From an uncultured Desulfovibrionaceae bacterium (lineage in GTDB: Bacteria; Desulfobacterota; Desulfovibrionia; Desulfovibrionales; Desulfovibrionaceae), in NCBI GenBank assembly GCA_944325325.1, contig CALUZP010000066.1, positions 1-43,611 of the forward strand: DNA of 43,611 nucleotides. The letters are read 5' to 3'. The translations under genes were made by a program, and so were the position numbers. The notes below the pieces were generated by a model, which worked only from the letters and a program-made list of their open reading frames with translations, had not been told where the DNA came from and did no database searches. Within the stretch, counting starts at the first letter, position 1. Every line of letters starts with the position of its first letter. Below, piece by piece: positions 32,193-40,872 of this stretch.

Positions 32193-32609
32193 TTCATAAG
32201 GCCAGAGAAGCTGTTGCAGCCCTGAAAAACACAGCAGCAGCCCGTGCGCCAACAGCGACAAGGGAGAGTTATGCATGCGCTGACAACCGTTCATCGTTGG
32301 AACGCCTGACAGCAGAAGGCCGGCAAGCCTTGTGTTGTCCCGGATACAGGGTACACTACAGTCTTTTGGGCGCAGTGTCCCTGTAGTTTCATGCTGTGCA
32401 CGGTAATGGAGTATTAAGGCCAGCTCTTTCTTGACCGGAGCTGTCCAGGAGCCTCCTCATACGGTAGGCAGCCTGTGCTGCGTTGTGCCTTCTGAACGTT
32501 TTTCTTTGGGGCATTCCAAAGAGAGGTTTGTTGCGGCTGTGCATCAGGAAATCAGGATGGAAGCAACATTGTGAAGATTCAGGCACTGTTTAAGTGTGGC
32601 AAGGGTGTT
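32193..32609. other. Intergenic stretch without a recognised gene
   Basis: This 417-base gap lies between a plus-strand terminator and the stop of the minus-strand hxlR-type gene. I see no gene and no clear terminator for the latter. Confidence 0.45.
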
Positions 32610-33047
32610 TCAGTCAGATTTGCTTCCGGGATGTCCTGAGCAGCAGGTACAGGGCGTTTGAGATGCGGCGTGTCCGTCAGGCGGCAGCATGGTGCAATTG
32701 ACGGTTTTGCCCTGATGTTGCAGATAGCCGCTTCCCCAATGGTACATGGCTTCAAGGATCGGCCGGATACTGTTGCCCAGCTCGGTCAGGGCGTAGTCGA
32801 CCCTTGGGGGGATGACGGGATGGATTGTGCGCCGGATGAGTCCGTCGGCCTCCAACTCGCGCAGCTGCTGGGTGAGCATTTTGGGTGTGGCCTGAGGTAC
32901 TTCCCGGCCAAGCTGAGAAAAACGGAGCGTTTTGCCTGTCAGTTTCCAAAGAATCAGTGCCTTGTACTTTCCACCTATCAGATCAAGCGTGGTTTCTACC
33001 GGACAACAGGTTTCGGCTCCGTGCGCCGGGTGCTTTGAATGGTCCAT
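32610..33047 (-). CDS. HxlR-family transcriptional regulator with Cys-rich ends
   Basis: HxlR-type winged-helix regulators often sense electrophiles, redox change or toxic compounds through cysteines. The 145-residue product has the family core CCPVETTLDLIGGKYKALIL, LRFSQLGREVPQATPKMLTQ, then LRELEADGLIRRTIHPVIPP, and DYALTELG. Unusually it has Cys14-Cys15 at the start of the core and a C-terminal tail with one Cys (VNC) and a CTCC cluster. This could bind metal or sense thiol stress. It diverges from copA with a palindrome covering its own ribosome binding region, so autoregulation and perhaps control of copA are plausible. Confidence 0.88.
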   Translation of the reverse strand: MDHSKHPAHGAETCCPVETTLDLIGGKYKALILWKLTGKTLRFSQLGREVPQATPKMLTQQLRELEADGLIRRTIHPVIPPRVDYALTELGNSIRPILEAMYHWGSGYLQHQGKTVNCTMLPPDGHAASQTPCTCCSGHPGSKSD

Positions 33048-33054
33048 TCGTCAT

Positions 33055-33072
33055 ACTATCCTTTAGGGTAGT
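33055..33072. promoter_or_regulatory. Palindrome, candidate operator of the HxlR-type regulator
   Basis: ACTATCC (33055-33061) and GGGTAGT (33066-33072) form an inverted repeat with one mismatch and a TTTA spacer. It overlaps the Shine-Dalgarno region of the regulator, within 25 bases of the start, a common place for an autorepressor site. Known HxlR-family operators are also short palindromes with TACT/AGTA ends. Confidence 0.5.
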
Positions 33073-33101
33073 TCATATCATAAAAGTACATTCTTGCTAA
33101 A

Positions 33102-33130
33102 AAGATATTCATGTATAGGATTCTTGTCAA
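33102..33130 (-). promoter_or_regulatory. Probable sigma-70 promoter of the HxlR-type regulator
   Basis: On the minus strand TTGACA (33125-33130) is followed after 17 bases by TATCTT (33102-33107). The candidate operator lies 30-50 bases downstream, between the promoter and the start codon. Confidence 0.55.
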
Positions 33131-33543
33131 AGATAGGAAAGTTCAGTGACAGGCGGTTCTCTCTCCCGGAGCAGGGGTAACTGTTTTTCGATTTATTGGC
33201 GAGGTTCCATGGTACAGCTGCCTTAATGCCGGAGGCGGGAAGGCTTGCAAGATGGCATGGAGTCCCTGGGAGTCGGTGCCTGGAGCGTCAAAGCTCAGGT
33301 GTGTGCAGGGGACAACAGCCCATTCTTAAAGAGTGTGTCGTGCGCACGGCAGGATCACTGTACGCCTTTGGAATGTCGGTCTGTAGCGAGAGCCGGCCAA
33401 AATTGGCGAAGGCCGTGCCCCACAGCAGCAGATGCTGGCAGCAGGCAGCTGTGTTGAAGGTATAAAATACGTTGCAATCTCAATCGGATTCGGGCGTGTC
33501 TTCTGATGGCGGAAGGCTGCACGGATTACAAGGGACTGTTTCC
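33131..33543. other. Intergenic stretch upstream of copA
   Basis: This 413-base stretch must hold the copA promoter. TATAAAAT (33461-33468) is the best -10 candidate, but I see no good -35 or a clear CueR/CsoR-type box. No gene was recognised. Confidence 0.4.
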
Positions 33544-36162
33544 ATGAAAAAAGAGCGATTCGACGTGACGGGCATGAGCTGCTCGGCGTGCTCGGCTCGG
33601 GTGCAGCGGGCTGTTTCTGGCCTTGACGGTGTCAGTGAAGCCGGCGTGAACCTTCTGACCAACAGCATGAATGTCGTTTTTGATGAAAAGCGTCTTTCTT
33701 CCGAGGCCATTGTCGAGGCTGTCCGTGCTGCAGGATATGGCGCTTCCGTGCATGGTGGCTCACAGGTGCCGACAAAGGCAAAGACGGGCTCTGAGGCTGC
33801 GGAAGAGGAACTGCGTGATATGCGCCGGCGGCTGATCGTGTCGTTTGTGTTCCTGGTGCCTCTGTGCATCGTATCTATGGGGCACATGGTGGGGCTTTCT
33901 CTCCCCTCGTTTATGTGCGGCTCTTCCGGGGCTCTTGCGCGTGCCTTCACGCAATTTTTGCTGACGCTTCCTGTTGTGTTCGTCAACTTCAAATATTACC
34001 GCGTCGGCTTCAAGACGCTGTTTGCAGGCGCTCCGAATATGGACTCGCTCATTGCCATTGGTTCCGGGGCGGCGGTGGTGTCAGGCATAGGCGCCATCTA
34101 CGCGCTTGGTGCAGCGCTGGGCAGAGGTGATATGGCCGGCGCAGAGCATCTGGCGTCGAATCTGTACTTTGAATCAGCGGCCATGATCCTTACGCTCATT
34201 ACGCTGGGCAAGTTTTTTGAGGCACGTGCAAAGGGGCGTACGGCCGATGCCATCGCCGGTCTTGCGCGGCTTGCACCCAAGACAGCGACTGTGGTGCGTG
34301 AGGGCAAGGAAGTCCAGATTTCCATTGACGACGTGCGCGTGGGTGACAGGCTGGTTGTCAAGGCCGGGGAACGGGTGCCTGTGGATGGCGTGGTCATTGA
34401 AGGCAGCGCCTTTGTGGATGAGTCGGCCATCACCGGCGAGAGTGCGCCTGTGGAAAAGCTTGCAGGCAGCCAGGTGACAGGGGCTTCAATCAATCAGTCC
34501 GGACATCTGCTCATGCGGGCCGTGCGTGTTGGCGACGACACCACCCTTGCGCAGATTATCAGGCTGGTGGATGAAGCTGTTTCCTCCAAAGCGCCTATTG
34601 CGCGTCTGGCAGACACGGTCAGCGGAATCTTTGTCCCCGTGGTGATTGTTATCGCGCTGGCGGCCGCAGTTGTGTGGCTGCTGCTGGGGTACGGCATTGA
34701 ATTTGCGCTGTCCACCGCCATTTCTGTGCTGGTTATTTCCTGCCCCTGTGCGCTTGGTCTGGCAACACCTACGGCCATCATGGTCGGCACGGGACGTGGC
34801 GCGCTCAACGGCATTCTGTTCAAGTCGGCTGAAGCCATTGAGACTCTGCATCGGATTGACACGGTTGTACTTGATAAGACCGGCACGGTGACGGAAGGCC
34901 GTCCGGAAGTGACGGACATTGTGCCCGGGCCCGGCAGCAGTGTTGAGGCTCTGCTGGTGATTGCGGCGTCACTGGAAAAGCTTTCTGAACATCCGCTTGG
35001 CGGAGCCATCGTCCGTGAAGCAGAGCAAAAAAAGCAGATTCTGCACAGGGTTGCCGGCTTTGTGCAGATTCCAGGGCAGGGGATTTCCGGCGAAATAGAT
35101 GGCAAACGCTGCCTGGCTGGCAACCGCGCCATGCTTGATGCGCAGGACATAGCGTGTGATTCCGGGCTGGATGTACGTGCCAAAGCCTTTGCCGAGGAAG
35201 GCAAGACGCCGATCTATTTTGCCTTTGATGGCAGAGTGCTGGGTGTAATTGCGGTGTCTGACGCCATCAAGTCCACCAGTGCCCAGGCTGTCAGCGAGCT
35301 TGCCGGCATGGGAATAGAGACCGTCATGCTGACCGGCGACAATGCCAGGACGGCGGCTGCCGTACAGCGCCAAACCGGCATAGGCCGCGTGCTGGCCCAG
35401 GTGCTGCCGCAGGACAAGGAGCGAGAAATCCGTGCGCTGCAATCCCGGGGGCACAAGGTAGCCATGGTCGGCGACGGCATCAACGACGCTCCGGCTCTGG
35501 CCAGAGCAGATGTGGGTGTTGCCATTGGCGCAGGTACTGATATTGCCATTGATTCTGCTGACGTTGTGCTCATGCGCAGCGATTTGCTGGATGTTGTGAC
35601 GGCCATACAACTGGGACGGGCCGTCATGCGCACTCTCCGTGAAAATCTGTTCTGGGCCTTTTTCTACAACTGCATAGGCATCCCCATTGCAGCCGGCGTG
35701 TTCTACACGTCATGGGGGCTGACGCTCAATCCGATGATTGCGGCTGCGGCCATGAGTTTCAGTTCCGTCAGCGTTGTTTCCAACGCGTTGCGGCTACGGC
35801 TGTTCAAGCCTCAACACAAGGGGACGGCATCGGCATCCGACAGGCAGGCCGGGCCTGCCTGCTGTGCGGCATCGCTGTGTCCTGTTTCTGTCAACTCTGA
35901 TCCTGCCAATTCTGAAAACATTCAACCTAAACAAGGAAGTACAGTTATGAAAAAGATTATTTCAATCAACGGGATGCAGTGCAGTCACTGCACCGGATCT
36001 GTGGAAAAGGCGTTGCGTGCCGTGCCTGGCGTGAGTGACGCCGTGGCCGATCTGGCCGCCAGGACCGCCACGGTGACGTTGAGCTCTGACGTGGCCGACG
36101 AAACACTTTCAGCCGCTGTGACCAACGCAGGTTTCACGGTTACCGGCGTGCAGAAAGCGTAA
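33544..36162 (+). CDS. copA: Copper-exporting P1B-type ATPase with N- and C-terminal metal-binding domains
   Basis: CopA pumps Cu(I) out of the cytoplasm. The ATG at 33544 has AAGGGA upstream; the 872-residue product begins with an HMA domain (CSAC at 13-16). The membrane part has the CPC metal site (400-402, ISCPCALGL). Catalytic motifs are DKTGT (Asp444), EHPLGGAIV in the nucleotide domain, and GDGINDAPALARADVGVAIG (from 643). After the last membrane helices, a linker of about 45 residues rich in Ala, Ser and Cys leads to a second HMA domain (residues 802-872, CSHC at 813-816). A C-terminal HMA is unusual in CopA. That last domain has its own start signals (next entry). It diverges from the HxlR-type gene. 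Confidence 0.95.
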   Translation: MKKERFDVTGMSCSACSARVQRAVSGLDGVSEAGVNLLTNSMNVVFDEKRLSSEAIVEAVRAAGYGASVHGGSQVPTKAKTGSEAAEEELRDMRRRLIVSFVFLVPLCIVSMGHMVGLSLPSFMCGSSGALARAFTQFLLTLPVVFVNFKYYRVGFKTLFAGAPNMDSLIAIGSGAAVVSGIGAIYALGAALGRGDMAGAEHLASNLYFESAAMILTLITLGKFFEARAKGRTADAIAGLARLAPKTATVVREGKEVQISIDDVRVGDRLVVKAGERVPVDGVVIEGSAFVDESAITGESAPVEKLAGSQVTGASINQSGHLLMRAVRVGDDTTLAQIIRLVDEAVSSKAPIARLADTVSGIFVPVVIVIALAAAVVWLLLGYGIEFALSTAISVLVISCPCALGLATPTAIMVGTGRGALNGILFKSAEAIETLHRIDTVVLDKTGTVTEGRPEVTDIVPGPGSSVEALLVIAASLEKLSEHPLGGAIVREAEQKKQILHRVAGFVQIPGQGISGEIDGKRCLAGNRAMLDAQDIACDSGLDVRAKAFAEEGKTPIYFAFDGRVLGVIAVSDAIKSTSAQAVSELAGMGIETVMLTGDNARTAAAVQRQTGIGRVLAQVLPQDKEREIRALQSRGHKVAMVGDGINDAPALARADVGVAIGAGTDIAIDSADVVLMRSDLLDVVTAIQLGRAVMRTLRENLFWAFFYNCIGIPIAAGVFYTSWGLTLNPMIAAAAMSFSSVSVVSNALRLRLFKPQHKGTASASDRQAGPACCAASLCPVSVNSDPANSENIQPKQGSTVMKKIISINGMQCSHCTGSVEKALRAVPGVSDAVADLAARTATVTLSSDVADETLSAAVTNAGFTVTGVQKA
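35947..36162 (+). CDS. Possible free copper chaperone (CopZ-like) made from an internal copA start
   Basis: Within copA and in the same frame, ATG 35947 is preceded by AAGGAAG with a 7-base spacer, a ribosome binding site better than that of copA itself. Translation from it gives a 71-residue protein, the exact size of a CopZ/Atx1-type chaperone: MKKIISINGMQCSHCTGSVE with Cys12 and Cys15, and the usual four-strand, two-helix pattern to the end. The linker before it looks like a translated intergenic region. The same DNA would thus give both a tethered and a free chaperone. It is read from sequence only; internal initiation is not shown. Confidence 0.6.
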   Translation: MKKIISINGMQCSHCTGSVEKALRAVPGVSDAVADLAARTATVTLSSDVADETLSAAVTNAGFTVTGVQKA

Positions 36163-36967
36163 CAGCGTAAGCCAGAGCCGTGCCCAGGCGCGGCTGCACC
36201 TGGACGTGTCAGGCCGGGAGAGGGCAACGTTTTGCATGCATGGTGCATGCAGAAGGTCCTTCCCGGTCTGTTCTTTTGCCCTTTTCGTGCCGAGGGTCGT
36301 GCGGTGATCAGACGGCAGGGGAGATGCCCTCAATAGGTCTTCAGACAGTACAGAAGGAAAGCCGATAGTGAGATATACGGTTGTTGCATCTTGGGCTGTT
36401 CTGGCGTGATGTTTTTCTTCCTCAGCCGGAAGATCACACAGCTTTTGTAATTGTCTTTTCTGATGGTACCGTTGTGTCCGGTTCAGAAACGGCTGTCACA
36501 GACATTACCGGCAGGCTCTTGTTGCCGTGCTGTGCATACAGCATCTTTTTAGAGCGCCATGTATCGCGTGTGCCTCACGTGGCTTTGTCTGGCAGTATTG
36601 CTGTGTTTCAGCAGGCTGCCGGACTGTTGGGTGTCAGCTGGGTCAGCCGGCCAAGGGAACATGGTGGCATATCCGCTGGTTTTGTCTGGTAAAGGTGCGT
36701 TGTGCGGGGGAGGAGCCGTCTGGACCGTCGGGAAGGGGGGAATCCGGGGATGAGCCGGGCAGAGGCGTACAGAAAGCAGCTGTGTGATGTCCCGGAGCGC
36801 TTGCAACATAGAGACAAACAGGTATCCGATCGTCTGCAAGCCGGCATGGCAGTCTTGTCCTGCCTTTCGGATGGGAGGCCACTCATCATATGGAGGTCTC
36901 CTGGACAGCAGTGCTGTTCGAACTCATGAAAGTGTTTTCAACGCCGGAGCCGGCTGCAGCAGGCGGT
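36163..36967. other. Long intergenic stretch without a recognised gene
   Basis: About 950 bases separate copA from the rubrerythrin stop. Several frames of 60-100 codons are open on both strands, but none resembles a known protein or has convincing start signals together with coding character. A weak hairpin (AGCCGTGC/GCGCGGCT, 36174-36193) follows copA. Confidence 0.45.
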
Positions 36968-36998
36968 AAAAAAACCGGCATCCCCAGCGGGATACCGG
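36968..36998 (-). terminator. Intrinsic terminator of the rubrerythrin gene
   Basis: On the minus strand CCGGTATCCC and GGGATGCCGG form a 10-position stem with one mismatch and a 4-base loop, followed by seven T (36968-36974). It lies about 120 bases beyond the rubrerythrin stop. Confidence 0.7.
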
Positions 36999-37118
36999 CC
37001 AGTGTGTCGTCTTCGGAGGTGTGCAGAGGCCTGAAAGACAAAAATCAGTGTACGCAGTCAGGCTCTGCGGAGAGCCGGTGCAGGGCGTGCGGTCAACTCT
37101 CCGTGATGCAGAACAGGA

Positions 37119-37610
37119 CTAGCCCACCGTGTAGAAAGCTGTCCCAGCAGCACCGCAGACAGGGCACTTGTCGCAAGGACCTTCGTGGGTATAGCCACAG
37201 ACGGGGCAGATATAATAGTCCACGGCCGGAGCATTGGCCGGATCAGCGGCAACCTTGGTGTACAGGTTGGCATGCACTTCTTCAACCTTGTTGACCATGT
37301 CAAAGTACTTGGCTACGGCTTCATTGCCCTCAGCCTTGGCGTCCGCAATCATCTGGGGGTACATTTTTGTAAATTCGTAGGTTTCACCGCTGATGGCTTC
37401 CTTAAGATTCTCAGCTGTGGAACCGATCTTGCCGGCGTTGCGCAAGTGGGCGTGGGCATGGATGGTTTCAGCTTCGGCCGCGGCGCGGAACAGCTTGGCA
37501 GCCTGGGGGAAGCCTTCCTTGTCAGCCTGTTTGGCAAAGGCAAGGTATTTGCGGTTGGCCTGCGATTCGCCGGCAAAGGCGTCCATCAGATTCTGTTCAG
37601 TCTTGCTCAT
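37119..37610 (-). CDS. rbr: Rubrerythrin
   Basis: Rubrerythrin is a diiron protein that reduces hydrogen peroxide and protects anaerobes. The start at 37610 (AAGGAGA upstream) gives 163 residues. The ferritin-like four-helix part carries the iron-ligand pattern: ESQANRKY, AEAETIHAHAH, ISGETYEFTKMYP and VEEVHANLY. The C-terminal rubredoxin-like domain has the Cys pairs YICPVCGYTHEG and KCPVCGA. All ligands appear intact. A promoter and a leader hairpin lie upstream, and the gene diverges from rpsB. No PerR-type operator was recognised. Confidence 0.95.
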   Translation of the reverse strand: MSKTEQNLMDAFAGESQANRKYLAFAKQADKEGFPQAAKLFRAAAEAETIHAHAHLRNAGKIGSTAENLKEAISGETYEFTKMYPQMIADAKAEGNEAVAKYFDMVNKVEEVHANLYTKVAADPANAPAVDYYICPVCGYTHEGPCDKCPVCGAAGTAFYTVG

Positions 37611-37637
37611 GGAATGATTCTCCTTAAAATTGTAGAT

Positions 37638-37656
37638 CACGGCAGTCAGTGCCGTG
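37638..37656 (-). promoter_or_regulatory. Hairpin in the rubrerythrin leader
   Basis: CACGGCA (37638-37644) pairs with TGCCGTG (37650-37656), a perfect 7-bp stem in the transcribed leader, shortly before the AAGGAGA ribosome binding site. It may protect the 5' end of the mRNA. Confidence 0.4.
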
Positions 37657-37673
37657 TTTTTAGGAACGATTCC

Positions 37674-37702
37674 TGTTTAGCAAAGTGCACCGGGCTTGTC
37701 AA
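37674..37702 (-). promoter_or_regulatory. Probable sigma-70 promoter of the rubrerythrin gene
   Basis: On the minus strand TTGACA (37697-37702) is followed after 17 bases by TAAACA (37674-37679). It is about 60 bases before the start codon. Confidence 0.65.
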
Positions 37703-37771
37703 AAGATTTTTTTATCTGGCGGCAAATTTGTTTCGCCCTCTGCCTGTGAGCGTGCTATTCTGCCGTCAGGC

Positions 37772-37800
37772 TTGACAAAGTTCAGGGGAACCCATACAGA
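37772..37800 (+). promoter_or_regulatory. Probable sigma-70 promoter of rpsB-tsf
   Basis: TTGACA (37772-37777) is followed after 17 bases by TACAGA (37795-37800). It leaves a leader of about 140 bases before rpsB, in which an S2-dependent control element could lie; none was recognised. Confidence 0.6.
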
Positions 37801-37949
37801 TAAACGTCTGTGCGCTGGTCTGGTCCGGCGCGCAAAACGCAGTAAGCACACTCCGGCAGCGGTTTGGGGTGCCTTGCCTGAGAAGACGGGTAGGGTAGAA
37901 AAACCAGGGCTGGGGTGGAAGCAAACCCTATTCCCCAAGGAGAATCGTC

Positions 37950-38735
37950 ATGGCTTATGTCAGCATGAAGCAGATGCTGGAGACGGGTGTTCATTTCGGC
38001 CATCAGACCCGTCGCTGGAACCCCAAGATGCGTCCGTTCATTTTTGGTGCTCGCAACGGGATTCATATCATCGACCTCCAGCAGACCGTGAAGCTGTACC
38101 GCACCGCGCACGACAAGGTTGTGGAAACGGTGGCCAACGGTGGTCGTGTGCTGTTCATCGGCACCAAGCGTCAGGCTCAGGAAACCGTAATTGCCGAAGC
38201 CGATCGCGCCGGGCAGTTCCATGTGACCAACCGCTGGATGGGCGGTACGCTGACCAACTTCGCTACCATCCAGAAGAGCATTGAGCGCCTGAAGAAGCTC
38301 GAAGCCATGTTCGCCGACGGTTCTGTGAACCGTTATCAGAAAAAGGAAGTGCTCAACTTCCAGCGCGAAATGGAAAAGCTTGAAGCTACGCTGGGCGGCA
38401 TCAAGAATATGGATCGTCTTCCTCAGCTGGCGTTCATCATTGACCCGCATCGTGAAGAGATCGCAGTGAAGGAATGCCGCAAGCTCGGTATTCCGATTGT
38501 TGCAGTGACCGATACAAACTGCGATCCTGATGTGATCGACTACATCATTCCCGGCAATGACGACGCTATCCGCGCCATCAAGCTGTTTGTGAACGCCATT
38601 GCCGAAGCGTGCCTTGAAGGTGCGGCCATGGCCAAGGACAACGACAAGGCTGATCCTGAAGAAGCGATGAAGCAGGCTGCCGACATCGAAGCCGCTGCCG
38701 CTGCACCTGAAGCGGCGCAGACCCCCGCCGAGTAG
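37950..38735 (+). CDS. rpsB: 30S ribosomal protein S2
   Basis: S2 is a structural protein of the 30S subunit. The 261-residue product has the family start [20 protein letters not shown] followed by RRWNPKM, then [36 protein letters not shown] and [23 protein letters not shown]. An Ala/Glu-rich tail (about 235-261) exceeds the E. coli length (241). AAGGAG precedes the ATG. It is followed after 61 bases by tsf, the usual pairing. Confidence 0.97.
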   Translation: MAYVSMKQMLETGVHFGHQTRRWNPKMRPFIFGARNGIHIIDLQQTVKLYRTAHDKVVETVANGGRVLFIGTKRQAQETVIAEADRAGQFHVTNRWMGGTLTNFATIQKSIERLKKLEAMFADGSVNRYQKKEVLNFQREMEKLEATLGGIKNMDRLPQLAFIIDPHREEIAVKECRKLGIPIVAVTDTNCDPDVIDYIIPGNDDAIRAIKLFVNAIAEACLEGAAMAKDNDKADPEEAMKQAADIEAAAAAPEAAQTPAE

Positions 38736-38796
38736 TGTCCCCGGTTCTGCCGGAAGGAAAACGGATAACCGGGTCTTTCCCGATTGGAGAAGAAAA

Positions 38797-39657
38797 ATGA
38801 CCATTACTGCTCAGTCTGTGAAGGAACTGCGCGACAAGACGGGCGCAGGGATGATGGATTGCAAGAAGGCGCTGCAGGAAAATGACGGCGACATGGACAA
38901 GGCCGTTGACTGGCTTCGTCAGAAGGGTCTTTCCAAAGCTGCCAAGAAGGCCGGCCGTGCCACGTCGGAAGGTCTCATCGGTATGAAGATCGATGCCGAT
39001 GAACAGCGTGCCGTGCTGGTGGAAGTCAAGTGTGAAACTGACTTTGTTTCTCGCGGTGAAAAGTTCCAGGACTTCGTAAAGACGATTGTGGATCAGGTTG
39101 CCGATCACTTTACTTCCGACACAGCTGAACTGCTGGCTCAGCCTGTTGAAGGCGGCACAGTGCAGGATCTGCTGACCAGCACCATTGCCACTATTGGTGA
39201 AAACATGCAGATCGGGCGCACGGCTGAAGTGAGCATGAGCGCTCCGGGCATGGTGGGGCATTACCTGCACAGCAACGGCAAGATCGCCGTGCTGGTGGAA
39301 ATCAAGGCTGACGGCGTCAACGACGCGGTGCGTGATGTAGCCAAGAATGTGGCCATGCAGATTGCTGCGTCCAACCCCATGTCACTGGATCCTGAAAGCC
39401 TTGATCCGGCTGCCCAGGAACGTGAACGCGAAGTCTACCGCCAGAAGGCCCGTGAAGAAGGCAAGCCTGAAGCGATTGTCGAAAAGATTGCTGAAGGTGC
39501 TGTGAAGAAGTTCTTCAAGGAAGTCTGCCTGCTCGAGCAGCCGTACATCCGTGACGACAAGATGTCGGTGCGCGATGTGCTCAAGGCCGCCAGCAAGGAA
39601 GCCGGCACGCCCATCAGCGTGGGACGGTTTGTACGTCTCCAGCTGGGCGTTGAATAA
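38797..39657 (+). CDS. tsf: Elongation factor Ts
   Basis: EF-Ts exchanges GDP for GTP on EF-Tu. The 286-residue product has the signature VKELRDKTGAGMMDCKKAL, VDWLRQKGLSKAAKKAGR, then VEVKCETDFVSRG, and the C-terminal LLEQPYIRDDKMSVRDVL. GGAGAAG lies upstream of the ATG. It ends the rpsB-tsf unit; a strong terminator follows after 20 bases, so pyrH and frr, often in the same operon, are transcribed separately here. Confidence 0.97.
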   Translation: MTITAQSVKELRDKTGAGMMDCKKALQENDGDMDKAVDWLRQKGLSKAAKKAGRATSEGLIGMKIDADEQRAVLVEVKCETDFVSRGEKFQDFVKTIVDQVADHFTSDTAELLAQPVEGGTVQDLLTSTIATIGENMQIGRTAEVSMSAPGMVGHYLHSNGKIAVLVEIKADGVNDAVRDVAKNVAMQIAASNPMSLDPESLDPAAQEREREVYRQKAREEGKPEAIVEKIAEGAVKKFFKEVCLLEQPYIRDDKMSVRDVLKAASKEAGTPISVGRFVRLQLGVE

Positions 39658-39677
39658 GCTGACGTTCTGCGTTACAA

Positions 39678-39701
39678 GGGGGGCTACGGCCCCCTTTTTT
39701 T
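39678..39701 (+). terminator. Intrinsic terminator of rpsB-tsf
   Basis: GGGGGC (39679-39684) pairs with GCCCCC (39689-39694) around TACG, followed by seven T. Confidence 0.9.
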
Positions 39702-40001
39702 ATATGTCCAGAGACCCGCGGGGCAGATAGCCGCAGGCCTTTCAGTGTGCCGAAGGCTTTTGTGAGCCTGAGGGTCTTTCATAGTGTGCGGCAGTTGCCT
39801 GGAAGAAGGCGGGGTGCGGTTTCAGGGGAATGAGTTCCGGGAGAGGACACCCTAAGAACGAGACTGCGGGCATGTCTGGCTTGAGCCTGGGTGCCGGGTA
39901 TCGGGCTGCGCCATAGCTGTTTGCAACGGGGGCACGCTGCTGGAAATCTGTGTTGCGGCCTGCCGCCGGGTGGATCAAAACATACCAAGCGGGGATTGTG
40001 C
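39702..40001. other. 300-base intergenic stretch upstream of the glycosyltransferase gene
   Basis: The stretch must hold the promoter of the glycosyltransferase-pyrH group, but no clear -35/-10 pair was seen. No gene is recognised; a longer frame reading into the glycosyltransferase from 39891 has no start signals. Confidence 0.4.
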
Positions 40002-40790
40002 ATGAAAGGTTCCGGCATAACCGGACTGGTCTTGACGTATAATGGTGAAAGGCTCCTGGCCGACTGCCTGGATTCGCTTTCGTTTTGTGATCATCTTGTC
40101 GTCGTGGACTCGTTCAGCACAGATTCCACTGTCGCGATTGCCGAACAGGCCGGTGCGCACTGTGTGCAGCATCCGTGGACTGGGCCGGCCAATCAGTTCC
40201 GTTTCGCGCTTGAACTCATAGACAGAGAGTTTCCTTCTGATTGGATCGTCAGTCTCGATCAGGATGAAATCTGCACCGTCAAACTGCGGGATGCCATTCT
40301 TAAGGCAACGCAGGAGCCGTCGTCATCGAGGCTGGCTGGTTTTTGGGTGTCGCGCCGTTCATGGTACTATAACCGTTTTCTCATGCACAGCGGGTGGTAT
40401 CCCGATCGGCTTCTGCGCTGCTTCCGGCGCGGCCGGATGCGTGTTACTGTTTCAGGTGCTCACTATTCGTTCCATCCTGATGGTGAGACGCGGACGATTC
40501 AAGGGGACATCATCCATTATCCCTATGCGTCATTCAGGGAGCATCTTGATAAAATCAATTCCTATGCCCAGCAGGGGGCAGAAGAACTGGCTGCCAGAGG
40601 TGTGCGGGGAGGTGTTCTGGCGGGGCTTCTCCACGGGTTCGGCCGGTTTCTGCGGATTTATGTGCTCAAGCTTGGTTTGCTTGATGGGCGTGCAGGATTT
40701 ATCAACGCCGCGCATGGCGCTTTTTATGCCTTCTTAAAGTATGTCAGAGTGAACGAAGGGGACTGGGGCAAGCCGTATCACCGTCAGTAA
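40002..40790 (+). CDS. Family 2 glycosyltransferase (WaaE/KdtX-like)
   Basis: This group adds a sugar to the lipopolysaccharide inner core or to other surface glycans. The start at 40002 has GGGGA upstream and gives 262 residues. The GT2 fold is shown by GLVLTYNGERLLADCLDSL, VVVDSFSTDST (nucleotide-sugar binding) and VSLDQDE (metal-binding acidic motif). The block RSWYYNRFLMHSGWYPDRLL with RCFRRGRMR matches WaaE-like enzymes. A short hydrophobic stretch near the end may associate with the membrane. The acceptor is unknown. It lies 82 bases before pyrH, with no functional link evident. Confidence 0.88.
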   Translation: MKGSGITGLVLTYNGERLLADCLDSLSFCDHLVVVDSFSTDSTVAIAEQAGAHCVQHPWTGPANQFRFALELIDREFPSDWIVSLDQDEICTVKLRDAILKATQEPSSSRLAGFWVSRRSWYYNRFLMHSGWYPDRLLRCFRRGRMRVTVSGAHYSFHPDGETRTIQGDIIHYPYASFREHLDKINSYAQQGAEELAARGVRGGVLAGLLHGFGRFLRIYVLKLGLLDGRAGFINAAHGAFYAFLKYVRVNEGDWGKPYHRQ

Positions 40791-40872
40791 CGGTTGCGCT
40801 GCATATTGGCTGTAGCAGAAGCCGTTGTGACGGTTTGGCGGATGGTGTTACCGCATGCAAGGAGGAGATCTG

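Noticed and set aside
33461-33468. TATAAAAT as the -10 box of a CueR-type copA promoter
   Set aside because: No -35 box at 17-19 bases and no clear dyad between the boxes were found, so it is not listed as a promoter.
36381-36929. Overlapping 60-100-codon frames in the gap after copA
   Set aside because: Frames of this size are expected by chance in GC-rich DNA; none has a start signal plus coding character.
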